NCBI RefSeq assembly: GCF_963583255.1
Contig: NC_084810.1
Span: 7,037,751 to 7,101,750 of the forward strand
Reading direction: 5' to 3'
DNA: 64,000 bases
Source: Pyrus communis
Taxonomy: Eukaryota; Streptophyta; Magnoliopsida; Rosales; Rosaceae
Both the position numbers and the translations under genes were made by a program. Below are positions 24,420 to 36,567 of the stretch, in pieces; position 1 is the stretch's first letter, and every line of letters begins with the position of its first letter. The notes under the pieces are model-generated. The model was not told the DNA's origin and ran no database searches. It was given only the letters and a program-made list of their open reading frames with translations.

Positions 24420-25729
24420 TGCTAATAGTGGCAAACTACACATGCAAATTTGGTCCCCAGCAATTATAACGACATTTTATTGTTAATCCTTATTACGTTA
24501 TGTTGAAGTAGGTTGTTGCTCCCTTGGTCAATTTTTTTACTTGAATTATATTAATTAAGACACAGGAAATAGGGTACTTTATGTTTAAGAATTAAGCTAT
24601 ATCACCATTGTTCATTAATTTTTACTAATTAGTAATTAATCAATCATATAAATTTAATTATTTACTATTTGACCACGTGCACGCAATTCATCATTGACAA
24701 AGCAAGTTACATCACGTGAATGCTCACTAATTATTAAGTTGCATACCGTATTCATTCATTCTCTTCTTTATTCACGGCTTCCCTTTATTTAAAGTAAGTA
24801 ATTTAAAATGCAATATATTCTTTTTCAGCATAAAATGCATTCTTTTGAAACAAGCCAAGCCATACCTAGATGAACATTATTAGTTGTTATTGAGAAATGA
24901 ACATGGAACAAATAAGCTCTTAAATAAATTTATAAGATTTTTGAGGCTTTTTTTTCCCTCTTGAAAATGAGAAGAAAAGAGAAAGAACGTATAGAACCTC
25001 AGATACAAGGGAAAAAAAAAATCTCAAATTTGATCAATTGAACACAATTTGAATTTTGACCAGTGGGTTCATTCTTAACTAAGATCGATCGATATATTGA
25101 ACCTAACACTTAAATAAATCTCATAATCTCCAAAGTCTATATGTGTATATATTTTAAAATTTGACTGATGTGCACGGTGCACCGGCATGACATTATGACG
25201 CCTCAGTGTGTTTAGTGATTACATTTTACTTATTAATTAAAAAGGCAAGCTATGAACATCAAAATAGACAGAAAGAACATAATTACCTCTTTATTCCCTT
25301 TGGTAAAGTCACCAATCCATATTTAATCAGCAGCTTCTAAGCAAGAAAAGTCATCATGAATCATGATAGCGCATATATCACCTTGAAATATGATATCTTT
25401 TTCTTTTAATTAATCATTATATAAAACATTAGCATAGCATGCACGTTTGGCATATTATCTTTAGAGAGAGATCTAGTTTACGTGATAAGTCTTCAATAGT
25501 TCAGATTACTAGGTAGTCTGACTTTATATTCATTAGATTGGCAAATAAGTAAAAATATTGTTTTCACAATTCAAACTTGACCATTCATTTCCCGTATTAT
25601 TGTAGAAAATCTACTAATTTATGAGAGTAGCTTAATTATATAGAACGAGTTTACTAGCATCATGATATCTCGAATAAATAATGCAATGTATTATTGGACT
25701 CGAGTCATTATAGTAGCAATATATCCATA

Positions 25730-25822
25730 AAACACATGATATTATATTTATTGGTCAAACATCATAATGATGGTAAACACATGATATTATATTATTAAAC
25801 TGATACATCATAATGATGACAA
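25730..25822. repeat. Imperfect tandem duplication, about 45 bp x 2
   Basis: AACACATGATATTATATT, then a variable linker, then CATCATAATGATG occurs twice in a row with differences in the linker. Confidence 0.75.
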
Positions 25823-26181
25823 AATGAAACGATGGCTATTAAAGAAGCTTCCAGAAAAGGACCATATAATTATCATCAGAAAGTCACCGACGAGAATGCA
25901 GCTGAGCACCAAGAAACGAAAAAGCAATATTACCAACACAGCTAATTGCACCACACCACCATGCATGATGGGAACTTGTCTCCCTTCGTTTGTTACAAAA
26001 GAAAACTGGTAGAAAAGCTTTTCCGGGAAAAATTATAAAAGTGAAATACTTGACCTTCATTTGACGCAAGGGAAAAAGATAAATACAGTTTTTTAAATTC
26101 TTAAGGTTTTATCCGGGTGGAAAGTCAGGGAGCCAGAGCTGGCCTTTGGTTGCTTCAGCTACATCAAAAGAGATCATCACA

Positions 26182-26207
26182 TACACACACACACACACAC
26201 ACACACA
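26182..26207. repeat. (AC)n microsatellite
   Basis: About thirteen AC units followed by ATATATG. Confidence 0.95.
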
Positions 26208-26803
26208 TATATGTACATATATATTTATTTATATATGGTTGCCAAGAATATGACAATTACTATAAGAAATTAAGAAATTAGTTGCACCAAATGTTTCTTT
26301 AATCTAAGAATTATCATCTAAAGTTGAATTATTGGGTTAATTATTAATCATTCTTTGTGTTTTAAATTTGATGAAAGATAAAATACTACATAATCATTAT
26401 ATGTAGGTCTCCTAACTGTACCTATAGCTCAATTCCCTACCAAACCATGATGTAGAAATATAAGTTAGGCCAAGTTACTAATATTTTTTTGTTGAGATAA
26501 TTTTTACAATGCGCGAGAGTTATAATAAAGAGGATAAAAATGTGCCCAGTGAGGGAGGCTGACTAGAAACTTGACCTCCAATTTTTTTTTTTTTTTTGTT
26601 TTTTTGTTGAATTGGACGGTTTTGAATCTTTAACCTAACATACTCACATACATCCTCACCACTAGGAGTACTTTAGTGACTTGAAAAATACAGTCTTTCA
26701 ATAGAACGTCCAAAATAAAGTCAAGTAACACCTCAAACGACTCAATACAATCTACAATAGAAAAAACATACTTAATCAAGCCAATCAGAGCTCGCTTGAA
26801 AAT

Positions 26804-27077
26804 TGTGACATCCCACATCGCCCAGGAGGGTGATCCTTAAATGTATATTCTCATCCCTACTTAGCACGAGGCCTTTTGGGAGCTCACTGGCTTCGGGTTC
26901 CGTTGAAACTTCGAAGTTAAGCGAGAAGGGGGCTAGAGCAATCCCATAATGGATGACCCACTGAGAAGTTGGTCGTGAGTTCTCAAAAACAAAACCGTGA
27001 GGGAATGGTAAGCCCAAAGCGGACAATATCGTGCTATGGTGGTGGAGCGGGCCCGGGAAGTGATCCGTCCCGGGCCG
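26804..27077 (+). repeat. Cassandra LTR 1, 3' end lost
   Basis: It is homologous to the two other LTRs but stops at CCGGGCCG and joins LTR2 directly, lacking the terminal GGATGTGACA and any interior. Its 5S-like part has more changes than that of LTR2. Confidence 0.9.
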
Positions 27078-27359
27078 GTGACATCCCACATCGCCAGGAG
27101 GGTGATCCTTAAATGTATATTCACATCTCTACTTAGCACGAGGCCATTTGGGAGCTCATTGGCTTCAGGTTCCGTTGGAACTCCGAAGTTAAGCGAGAAG
27201 GGGGCTAGAGCAATCCCATGATGGGTGACCCACTGTGAAGTTGCTCGTGAGTTCCCAAAAACAAAACTGTGAGGGAATGGTAAGCCCAAAGCGGACAATA
27301 TCGTGCTACGGTGGTGGAGCGGGCCCGGGAAGTGATCCGTCCCAGGGCGGGATGTGACA
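27078..27359 (+). repeat. Cassandra LTR 2
   Basis: Complete at its 3' end (GGGATGTGACA), immediately upstream of the primer-binding site. At its 5' end the first T is shared with or lost into the LTR1 junction. Confidence 0.9.
27137..27256 (+). other. 5S rRNA-like Pol III promoter segment in LTR 2
   Basis: About 120 bases align by eye to plant 5S rRNA. GGAACTCCGAAGTTAAGCG matches the A-box region, and GATGGGTGACCCACTGTGAAG the C-box region, ending in GCTCGTG. Each of the three LTRs has this segment; LTR2 is the closest to 5S. It is not a 5S gene: the 5' 20 or so bases and the terminal stem of 5S are not conserved, and it is embedded in the LTR. Confidence 0.8.
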
Positions 27360-27361
27360 AT

Positions 27362-27374
27362 TTGGTATCAGAGC
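27362..27374 (+). other. Primer-binding site of the Cassandra element
   Basis: TTGGTATCAGAGC lies three bases after LTR2; TGGTATCAGAGC is complementary to the 3' end of plant initiator tRNA-Met and is the usual primer site of plant LTR elements. Confidence 0.88.
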
Positions 27375-27430
27375 TTAACCCTGGTCGCGAGTGTGCCGAC
27401 AAGGACGTCGGGCCCCTAAGGGGGGTGGAT

Positions 27431-27714
27431 TGTGACATCCCACATCGTCCAGGAGGGTGATCCTTAAATGTATATTCTCATCCCTACTTAGCATGAGGCA
27501 TTTTGGGAGCTCACTGGCTTTGGGTTCTGTTGGAACTTCAAAGTTAAACGAGAAGGGGGCTAGAGCAATCCTATGATGGGTGACCTACTGGGAAGTTGCT
27601 TGTGAGTTCCCAAAAACAAAACCGTGAGGGAATGGTAAGCCCAAAGCGGACAATATCGTGCTACGGTGGTGGAGCGGGCCTGGGAAGTGATCCGTCCTGG
27701 GCCGGGATGTGACA
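27431..27714 (+). repeat. Cassandra LTR 3 (3' LTR)
   Basis: 284 bases from TGTGACATCCC to GGATGTGACA, preceded by a purine-rich tract (AAGGGGGGTGGAT) that would serve as the plus-strand primer. Confidence 0.9.
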
Positions 27715-27719
27715 AAAAT

Positions 27720-27990
27720 GCTTTTAAAATATCTGACAAATAATATAATAAGTGTTCATTCAAATATTCGACATGTCTCTCACAATTTATTGAATAAATA
27801 AAATGCAAAACAGAAATTATCTAGTTTTCATCTAAGTAAGAGTGGTGACCTAGGTGGTCTAGGCGGGTGGCTAGACAGGTTTAGGCGTTCTTTCTCATTT
27901 TTTAAACACATAGGATTAATCCTAGTGGTGATCAACTACCTATTGGCTAAATGGAAAGTAAACTACCCTAGACAGGGTTTTTAGAATACT
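27720..27990. mobile_element. MITE-like repeat D, left-truncated copy
   Basis: It shares with 23086-23550 the blocks CACAATTTATT(T/G), a TATCTA-TTTTC-TCTAAG phrase, the CTAGGCGGG cluster and the end TTTTTAGAA. The left half is absent; the Cassandra element lies directly to the left. Confidence 0.55.
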
Positions 27991-28186
27991 GATGCGCACA
28001 CTATACATGTCACCTTTCGTCATTCGGTCGACAAATTTAACAAGGAGAAAACTTGATATAGGTCCCATTTTTTTAAGCTAATATTAGGAATAGTTTAGTT
28101 TATTAAAATAAGTCCGATTCCTTGAATTTAACGATAAGATTTACTATAAGAATTAAATTTCTTTCTAATTATCTCTCTAATTATTA

Positions 28187-28217
<31 letters not shown>

Positions 28218-29850
28218 TGTTATTTCTTATTCTCCTTCATGCTCTACACCCCCAATTCATAGGTGTGATTTTTAATTTTTATAATCAACCTATATCAAAG
28301 GTTAATTGTATTTATCTACCTATATGACATATTATTTTCTACAATCAATCTGTATCCAGATTAATGTGTCTTACTTGTAGGTACATTATGTTTTTATACT
28401 TTTTAGTCAGGTTTCATATCTCGGTCATATATATAATATACATTAATATGTTTGTTATTATATTAGTTTATGTTATTATGTTAGTTTGTTGTTAGAAGAT
28501 ATTAAGTAGATTTTTCGAAATTAGAAGATGCATGAAATTATAAGTTTTAATTTATTTATAATATTTTAAAAAATATAAATTTATTATAAAAAAATAAAAG
28601 TGGAGAAAAGATTATGCCGGACTTAACCTAATAGCTATGTTGATTTTTAGACCAAGATCTAAATGCCTCTTTAACAAATTGAATTTTATTGCAAGTACCT
28701 CACATTTGTTATCACTTTTTACACCAAAAAATGTAGTTAAAATAAAAAAAAGGATAAATTAGGTTGCCATCCCTCATTTCTCCTTCTCATTAATTGAAAC
28801 ATTATTCCTTTTTTATTTTTGATCAAGGTCCCTTGACTTTTATTGATGTCATTATTTGAATATTAAATTATTTTACAAGTCATTATATGTCAATTTAAAA
28901 TGGAAAAATTATTAATCATTTTCAAATATAATATTTTTAGTTTTTTTTCTTCATATATTTCTATTTATAATTTGTATCCTTTTTTTTTTTTTATAACTTA
29001 TAACAATATTCTTTTAATTTTGAATTTTAATATGTACCCATATTTTCCATTTAATTTGTACCCATATTTTTGAATTTTAATAGGTACCCTCATTTTAAAT
29101 TTAATTTGTATCAATATTTTTTATGAACATACCCATGCTAATTATATGTGTTTATTTTATATTTTAAAATATATAAATTATTACTTGCACTGTATTAATA
29201 ATTACGTGGGTATATATTTTTTTTTGCTAGAACTATGTGAAGAACAAATTAGTCTATTATTGATTTTTAAGTAATTGTTATATTTGTAACAATATTATTT
29301 GGATTTGTTTAAATATCATAATTTGTGGAATATCGAATGCATAAATACATGAGTTAAATCCCTTAAATGATGCTAGGGACCTTGATCAAACTATTTAAAT
29401 AAATAAAATCTTATTCTAACAACTAGATTAATTAGGGACCCGAATAAAATGACCCATAAAAAAAGTGCATGAAACCTAAAAATCAAATTGGGCGCCTGGT
29501 ACCGCAATTCAAAAACTTTCAAATACCAACGACCAACGGCAGTAAAACCAAACCTTACCCATTCCAACAAGCAACAGCCAATGATTAAATGAAATAATCA
29601 CTACAAAAATCGAAATTGTACTGTTTTTTATTTATTTATTTAAATTTAATACAAAAATGTAAAGATTTGTTTTCCCTGAGAAACAACAAACGCATAAAGA
29701 ATTCAAATTATATTGCGGTCTCTGGGTTTCTTGCTTGTAGATCATCCATCTTCCTGCTCGGTGAAGCAACGGCTGAGATTTTATTGTTAGCTTTGAACGC
29801 AATCCATGGCCCCACACAGCATCACTTTCTGAACTCTCTCTCTCTGCTTA
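27991..29850. other. Intergenic upstream of the kinesin gene
   Basis: AT-rich spacer with (TA)n at 28184-28208 and a loose repetition of ATTTAATTTGTACCC/TATTTTTGAATTTTAAT at 29010-29125. I see no gene. The part beyond about 29850 is probably the kinesin 5' leader. Confidence 0.5.
28184..28208. repeat. (TA)n microsatellite
   Basis: About twelve TA units followed by a T-run. Confidence 0.9.
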
Positions 29851-30180
29851 TTCAAATAGTTTTCAAGAGAGAGATTTAGTAGGCTTCATTTCCCACAAGA
29901 TACAATACAACCCCATCCCATTTGTTTGTCACATATGGGTTCTTGGAATCCGCGCTCCAATTTGTTTACTTGGTGGATTTTTGCTTCTGGGTTTCAGCAG
30001 AAAGAGAGCTAGGGCACCCAATTTCGCACTCACGAAACGTTTGGATCACTTTTCACTTTTGGGTTGCTTTTGTTTTCACCGTTCTTTTCTGGGTTGTTCT
30101 TGAAGATTGTTGCTTTTTTTCTTGGAAGTGTTGGGTTGGTGAGATGAAGTATTGAAGTGGGTATCTGAAAAGTGGCGAAA

Positions 30181-33100
30181 ATGGTGGGCACTGCGCAAAA
30201 TTGGAGGGTCCGGCACGCGTTCTCGGTGGTGAACGGGGGCCAAGACTTGGGTCCGAGCAGCGCTCCGGCGAGTAATGCCGGTTCCGAGAGCGGTGGTATT
30301 GAGTTTACCAGAGAGGATGTTGGCGCATTGTTGAATGAGAGACCCAAAAGGAAGGACAGATTCAGTCTCAAGGTCTGAGCTTTCACTTCTTAATTTTATT
30401 TATTATTATTAATTTTGTTTGCTCTCAGAAATTTGAATGAATGATTTTTTGAATTTTTTTTGGATTAGTTTACCTGAGATGGGTTTTGGGTATTTCTCAA
30501 CCTTATGGAATTTTTTGTTAATTGATTATATAGGAAAAATGTGAGACACTAAGTGAGTATGTTAAAAGGCTGAAACTTTGCATAAAGTGGTTCCAAGAGC
30601 TTGAGGAAAGCTACTTGTTAGAGCGCGAGAAGTTAGAGAATGATGTACAAGTGTCAAAGCTGCAACGTGATGAAATGGGTATGAATACCATCTTTTGTGT
30701 GTTTGAATTCTCAATGAAGTTGTTTACTAGAGTAATTATGTTTGTTGGATTGCAGGGATCTTACTGAAAAACAAGGAAGAAGAATTGAATTCGATTATTG
30801 TGGAGCTCAGGAAAAACTATGCTTCTTTACAAGAGAAATTTACGAAAGAAGAGTTGGATAAGATGGTAAGTAGGTGGGTTTGATGTTCATTGTGGATGAG
30901 TTCGATTAATTTCTGTAGATTATTCAATGTTTGAAATATGTCTGTCAGGCTGCAATGGAATCTCTCACTAGGGAAAGAGAGGCTAGACTTGAAATTGAGC
31001 GATCACAAAAATCCCTCTCGGATGAGCACGCGAGAGTTCAAAGAGAGCTTTCAAGTGCTACTCAGAAGGTAAAGTAGAATGTGCATTCCTTTCCTTCTTT
31101 TGCTTCCATGTTGACTGGTATGGAGTTTCCTTACAAATGCTTTAATCTGAAAATTGTTCTTTTGGGAGCTCTGCAGATAACTTCACTGAATGATATGTAC
31201 AAACGATTGCAAGAATACATTGCAAGCTTGCAGCAGTACAACAGTAAACTGCACAACGACCTCTCTACAGTTGAGGAAGACTTTAAGCGTGTAGAGAAGG
31301 AAAAAGTTAGTATGGTGGAGAACCTGAGCATGTTAAGGGGTCAGCTTTCAGTGTCCAGAGTGAGTTTCTTATCTTGAATTGTTTCTATTTGCATAAGGAA
31401 TTTCTCTCATTATGCATCTACAAATCTGACCTCCGTGTTCTCCTAAGTAGGCATCTATTGAAAATTCTACATAGGGTGGTGTTAGTTGTATGTTGTATGA
31501 TTCGCATTATGATCAAATGTTCTTGAAAAAGATCGTACATTGTTCTGTAGTTCTGACTTTTGTGTCTACAGTGCATTTTAGATGGGTAAGAAGTGGGTCA
31601 AATAGTATGAAATTTAAAGTTGGGTTTCCCCTTCCTGCATATTCTTTCAAATCTTTGTTTCTGAAAATGAACTGTTTCAAACTTTTATTTGATGGATGAC
31701 ATACAGCAAACTCAAGATGATGCTATAAAGCAGAGGGATGCTCTGGTAAATGAAGTTGCATCCCTTAGGATGGAGTTGCAACAAGTGAGAGGTGATCGGG
31801 ATCAACATAAACTCCAAGTGCAGACCCTAACAGCTGAATATACGATGTACAAAGAATCCACCGAGAAATCTAGTTTTGAGCTGGATGACCTCAGATCAAA
31901 ATACACTGAACTGGAGGTCATTTATATAATTCTATCTGGTAGTTCTGTGGGTTTTGTTTCCGATAGTGTTTATTAACATGCTATAGTGGCGGGTATTCTT
32001 CAGGTAAGATGTCTGTCTCAGAGTGACCAGATAAGGACATTGAAGGACCAACTAATGATTGCAGAGGAGAAAGTACAGGTGATAATATCTGGTTCTTTTG
32101 TGACTCAGAATAATACGGGTTATCAACATTGTTGATGGGGAATGCAATGTTGAACCACTTATTCATCATGTTGATTGAACGTGCTAAGTATAGATATGTT
32201 TTCTTCCAGATGTCCGACTTATCTACAATGGAAACAAGAACTGAATATGAAGGGCAAAAGAAACTTATTAGTGAGTTACAGACTCGCCTGGCAGATGCAG
32301 AATTCAAACTTATTGAAGGAGAAATGCTGCGTAAAAAGTTGCACAACACTATCTTGGTAAATCTTTTGCCTCAACTTTTTTATCTTTACATTTGCTTTCA
32401 GCTTATAAATTCTCTCATTCTATAGGAACTAAAAGGGAACATCCGTGTATTCTGTCGAGTGCGACCTTTGTTGGCGGATGAAGACTTAAGCCCTGAAGGG
32501 AAGGTCATCTCTTATCCAACATCAATGGATGCTCTTGGACGGGGCATTGATTTAGTGCAACCTGGTCTGTTAAGCAATAGTAGATAGCTTTCTCTTTTAG
32601 GCTGTCCTATTCTCTGTTATTCAAACTCACATATTGCCTGTATTTGTCATCAGGGCAAAAACATTCTTTCACATTTGACAAAGTTTTTATGCCTGAAATA
32701 TCACAAGAAGATGTGTTTGAAGACATTTCACAGCTTGTACAAAGTGCTCTTGATGGTTATAAGGTGATTAAAAGTTTGTTATCTTGTTTAAGTTACCATT
32801 TTCATTTCATACAAAGCAATGCCTTTATCGTTTAGTTTTCTCAATTCCTTTCCAACTTTGTCTTATTAGTTTTGGTAGAAAAGCTTTCAATTTGTAGCAA
32901 CATTTAACTTTATATGCATGTATACTATATGCTTCATCTATGATCTTTAAAAAAAATTTCATTCAATATGTGAAGATAGATGCATCCTGTATATTTGTTC
33001 GAATGTTATCACATTTTTGTTTCCTTTTTTACAAATTGATAACCTGATGTGTTGGCAGTGCAATATATGAATGTATCTGGTGCATAAGCTTGCATGTATG

Positions 33101-33418
33101 TGCTTTTGCGTCTTTAGGAATTAGGAGTGTATATTGTATTTGGTTAGAAGTGCATATTCTTTTGCATTCACTTTATTGGTTTTTTATATATCCCTTCATC
33201 GTTTGAATTGTGCACTCTTAGCCTGATGATAGTGGCTTCTTGTTTCAGGTTTGCATTTTTGCCTATGGTCAAACAGGATCAGGGAAAACCTATACCATGA
33301 TGGGTCAGCCAGGAGATCCAGACCAAAAAGGATTGATTCCTCGTTCATTAGAACAAATTTTTAAAACCAGACAATCTCTTCAACCACAAGGTTGGAAATA
33401 TGAGATGCAGGTGAGGGG

Positions 33419-33483
<65 letters not shown>

Positions 33484-34792
33484 TAGTTTAGTTCTGTGAA
33501 TGCATCAAATGAATATATTCATTTCAGATGTAATTTTCTTTTTTGTTTGACAAATATGTGTAGGTGTCGATGTTGGAAATATATAATGAAACTATTCGTG
33601 ATCTGTTAGCACCCAATCGATCATCTTCAGATATGTTGCGAGAAAATGGTACTGGTGGAAAGCAATATACAATCAAACACGATGCAAATGGGAACACTCT
33701 TGTCTCTGATCTTACCATTGTGGATGTGCGCACTGCTAAAGAGGTCTCATATCTCTTAGAACGGGCTGCACATAGCAGGTTTCTATATCTAACTATTGAC
33801 TCCTGTTTTTTTGTTGGAGAAATTTGGTTGTCTAAATACAACATATAACTAGTCTTCCAATGCATGTTTCTGTATCTTTTTAACTTTCCCCAGCAGTACT
33901 AATGCTTAACAGTGGGGATCTAACTCTAACTCAATGAAAAATGGAATTGCTGATTTTGTTTAAAGGATGAAAATTGCTATTGAAAGAAAGGCGCTTACTT
34001 ATCTTCTACTTTGTTCCTTTCAGGTCTGTAGGCAAAACTCAAATGAACGAGCAATCTTCAAGAAGCCATTTTGTTTTCACACTACGAATATCTGGTGTTA
34101 ATGAGGTAGGCAACATCCATTTTCTCTGCAGATACTCTTCTGTATGCAAAAATTAATTTTCTGGCTTTATCTTTTTTCATATTTTTGTTATAGTGTTTAC
34201 TTTTCTTAACTTACCATCTCATTGTAGAGCACTGAACAACAAGTACAAGGTGTCTTGAATCTTATTGATCTTGCTGGGAGTGAACGACTTTCCAAGAGTG
34301 GGTCAACGGGGGACCGACTGAAAGAAACTCAGGTATTTTATGAAAACCTTTGTAGTCAATTTCGTTTATATGTTACTTATTTTTCGTTTATGGTAATCGT
34401 TTTTTCCCCTGAAATCAGGCCATCAACAAAAGTCTGTCATCTTTAAGCGACGTAATATTTGCCTTGGCAAAGAAGGAGGACCATGTACCATTTCGGAACT
34501 CAAAGCTTACATATCTTCTTCAGGTTGTTTACTTGTTTAAGTTTATTTTTAAAACATCCCATCGTATCTTCTTGAAAGGTAAAATTCTAAACTCTTATGA
34601 AATTTTGACCAGCCATGTCTAGGAGGAGACTCAAAGACATTGATGTTCGTAAACATTTCTCCCGATCCCTCCTCAGCAGGTGAATCACTCTGTTCGCTTC
34701 GCTTTGCTTCACGGGTAAACGCTTGTGATATTGGGGTTCCACGACGTCAGACCAACATGCGGCCTCCAGATTCACGTATAAGCTATGGCTGA
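30181..34792 (+). CDS. ATK3: Kinesin-14 motor of the KATB/KATC (ATK2/ATK3) type
   Basis: A minus-end-directed, C-terminal-motor kinesin that acts on spindle, phragmoplast and cortical microtubules. Sixteen exons join in frame: 30181-30372, 30534-30678, 30756-30865, 30949-31068, 31177-31359, 31707-31916, 32004-32078, 32210-32356, 32426-32564, 32654-32763, 33249-33410, 33564-33778, 34024-34105, 34228-34332, 34419-34523 and 34613-34792, for 759 residues. The N-terminal tail (to about 65) contains [15 protein letters not shown]; a long coiled coil fills about 70-390; the neck [16 protein letters not shown] starts at 395. The P-loop GQTGSGKT is at 484-491, switch I NEQSSRSH at 611-618, switch II DLAGSE at 644-649. 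The usual Gly after SL in the downstream helix (SLGDVI) is Ser675 (SLSDVI). The gene sits between HSP and ILR3 as At5g54670 (ATK3) does in Arabidopsis. Confidence 0.95.
33420..33481. repeat. Compound (CT)n(AC)n microsatellite in a kinesin intron
   Basis: About sixteen CT units followed by about fourteen AC units, starting ten bases after the donor of the exon that ends at 33410. Confidence 0.95.
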
Positions 34793-35240
34793 TCTTTGAT
34801 CGAAGATTTCTTTTTTGATTTAAAGTAACCAGTGGTTTGTATTACGTTCCAGTAGTATCATAAAGCGAAGTTTGAGAGTGGTTCTAACATAGGCTTATCT
34901 GTATAGTGAAGAAATAGGGCGTGCATCAGTACACTCGGAAAATTCTCTATTCAACTAGTGATTTGATTGAGCTTCATTTCTCAGTAATTTTTCCTCTTGA
35001 GTGTTCTGTAGTAATGCTTGATTGCTTGTTGTATGTCGATGAAGTAAAACTGACTAGAAGCGGAAAACAGAGTCCGTGTTCCTAGTCATAAGCTCGAAAA
35101 CTCATAACTCAACCATCATGTACAAGTTCTATGCTTTTACATTTGCAGATTCAGTTTGACAGAGTATGAACTTACACATCGGTACAAATAAATTTGCAGT
35201 TGGACTAATATGCTCTATCAGATGAACAGATTTTAAGAAT
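34793..35240. other. Convergent 3' flanks of kinesin and PNSL3
   Basis: A 448-base spacer between two stop codons on opposite strands. It holds both 3' UTRs and presumably both poly(A) sites. No other feature seen. Confidence 0.6.
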
Positions 35241-36062
35241 TCACGCCATTCGATCCATGACCTCTTGGAGAATAACTGTTGTGTCTTTATAGTATGTTTC
35301 TGTCTGAAGCAGGTCGCGCTGCTTCACGGCACCATCAAGCTGTTGACATATTGGAAAAGAGTTTAAACATTTCTCCAGCGGCAAACAATCTGAATTAAGT
35401 TCATTTTAACGTTACCTTTTCGACCGTGTCAAATAATCTGTTAGCAAGATCAGTAAGGGGCTGTTTCTCATCCACTGGAGCTGCAGAGATTACTCGATCG
35501 AAATCAAAGTACATGAATGTGGATTTTAGCCGCAGATACCTTCGAACATAGTTTAATGTATCTTTTGCAATCAAATCCGCCATTGCCAGAAGATCAAAAG
35601 CATATTTCTTAAGCCTGAACTTCCTCCCTTTCGTTCCAATATTTGCCATGTAGAGTCCCCTTTTCAGAAAAGATCGCGTTCCGGTCTTCTCATTTGCAAT
35701 TTCTGCATCAAAACACATGGTTGGAGTGAATGACAATGCAGCAAATGTTGTAACACTAAACTGCTCTGTACGAAATTTAATTTACTGTTTTCAGCAGAAG
35801 GCACAGGCAGAGGGTCGTCGAGCCAGAACCCGTTGCCCTCAGCAAGAGAGACACCATTGCAGCAGTTTCCAACAAGTGCAATAGAGGCAAGGCCTAATGC
35901 AAGTCTTCTTGTAGTTTGTAGTGGCTGTTCCTGCAAACCTTCACTTTTCTTGCTCATAAAGCAAATAATGCTCGCTTTCTTTTGGGTTGTTTGTAAGCTC
36001 GGAAACCTTGGAATGACCGGCAGTGTTTCGGAGACTCCCTTTAAGTTTGCCAGGCGAGACAT
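35241..36062 (-). CDS. PNSL3: PNSL3, PsbQ-like lumenal subunit of the chloroplast NDH complex
   Basis: A PsbQ-like protein of the lumenal subcomplex of the photosynthetic NDH complex, which drives cyclic electron flow around PSI. Three exons join in frame: 35786-36062, 35416-35702 and 35241-35339, for 220 residues. The N-terminus is a bipartite transit sequence: a stroma-targeting part, then twin arginine (RR at 52-53) plus a hydrophobic stretch [12 protein letters not shown] and SLAEG, a likely Tat-type lumen cleavage site near residue 74. The mature part has [48 protein letters not shown] and [14 protein letters not shown], all as I recall for Arabidopsis PNSL3 (At3g01440). An in-frame ATG lies upstream (36101), but the chosen start fits the family N-terminus better. 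The neighbouring kinesin is convergent. Confidence 0.92.
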
Positions 36063-36359
36063 TGCAGAAGAATTGGCTGAGAAAATGGCAGTCTTGAGCA
36101 AACAGAGAGCGGGTTGCCAAGAATTTGAGCTCTATCCTTGTGCAAATTGCACGTTTGCTAAGGACCACCAGAAGGATATCCTCAGGAGAAGGGATAATTT
36201 GGTAATTATATACGGCCCGATATATGCTTAAGCCCACATGGGCCCTTACCAGAAGATTATGCAAACAAATTTTTGGCATGACGATATTATCTACATTAAG
36301 ATGTAGAAAAATGGGCTAAGACTTACATTGGACTAGTAATAATGTGATTCAAAATTTTC

Positions 36360-36520
36360 TTTTGTGTGGTCAATTTTCGTTAGGTACTGTTTATATTTAA
36401 TTTTACATAAAAATTTTAAAATAATTTCTAACTGCATAATGTACGATAAATAGACACAATTGATTAATCATTTAAATTCCCACAATTAGGATCTGGATGG
36501 GATCCTATTCCGACCACAAG
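36360..36520. mobile_element. Degenerate copy of the 44442-44637 Mutator-like MITE
   Basis: It shares GGTACTGTTTATATTTAATTTTA, the following A/T block and an AATTAGGATC/GGATCC end with the element at 44442-44637. The left terminus and target duplication are not clear. Confidence 0.5.
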
Positions 36521-36567
36521 AGTGGTTGACTTCCACTATGGCACAAGTCCTTGATTTTTTTTTTTTT

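Larger units (their letters stand above)
23551..26803. other. Intergenic with microsatellites
   Basis: AT-rich spacer containing (AC)n at 24374-24414 and 26182-26207, an imperfect tandem duplication at 25730-25822, and a T-rich run near 26581-26606. The open frames at 23629, 25824 and 26630 show no recognised domain. Confidence 0.5.
26804..27714 (+). mobile_element. Cassandra-type TRIM retrotransposon with three LTRs
   Basis: Cassandra elements are coding-free terminal-repeat retrotransposons in miniature whose LTRs carry 5S rRNA-like sequence. Three LTRs are visible: 26804-27077, 27078-27359 and 27431-27714. They begin TGTGACATCCCACATCG and end GGGATGTGACA. The interior (27360-27430) is only 71 bases, with a primer-binding site and a purine tract. 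The whole block is flanked by AAAAT (26799-26803 and 27715-27719), a perfect 5-base target duplication, so it behaves as one insertion. LTR1 lacks its last bases and runs straight into LTR2, as unequal recombination or tandem insertion would leave it. There is no gag or pol. Confidence 0.93.

Noticed and set aside
26862..27257. 5S rRNA genes in tandem
   Set aside because: The similarity covers only part of 5S, each unit is bounded by LTR ends and a target duplication, and a primer-binding site follows; this is a Cassandra element.
26772..27808. Minus-strand frames repeating GRITSRARSTT
   Set aside because: They come from the repeated Cassandra LTRs and are not genes.
29929..30386. Small frames before and across the first kinesin exon
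   Set aside because: They are the kinesin leader and the antisense of its first exon.
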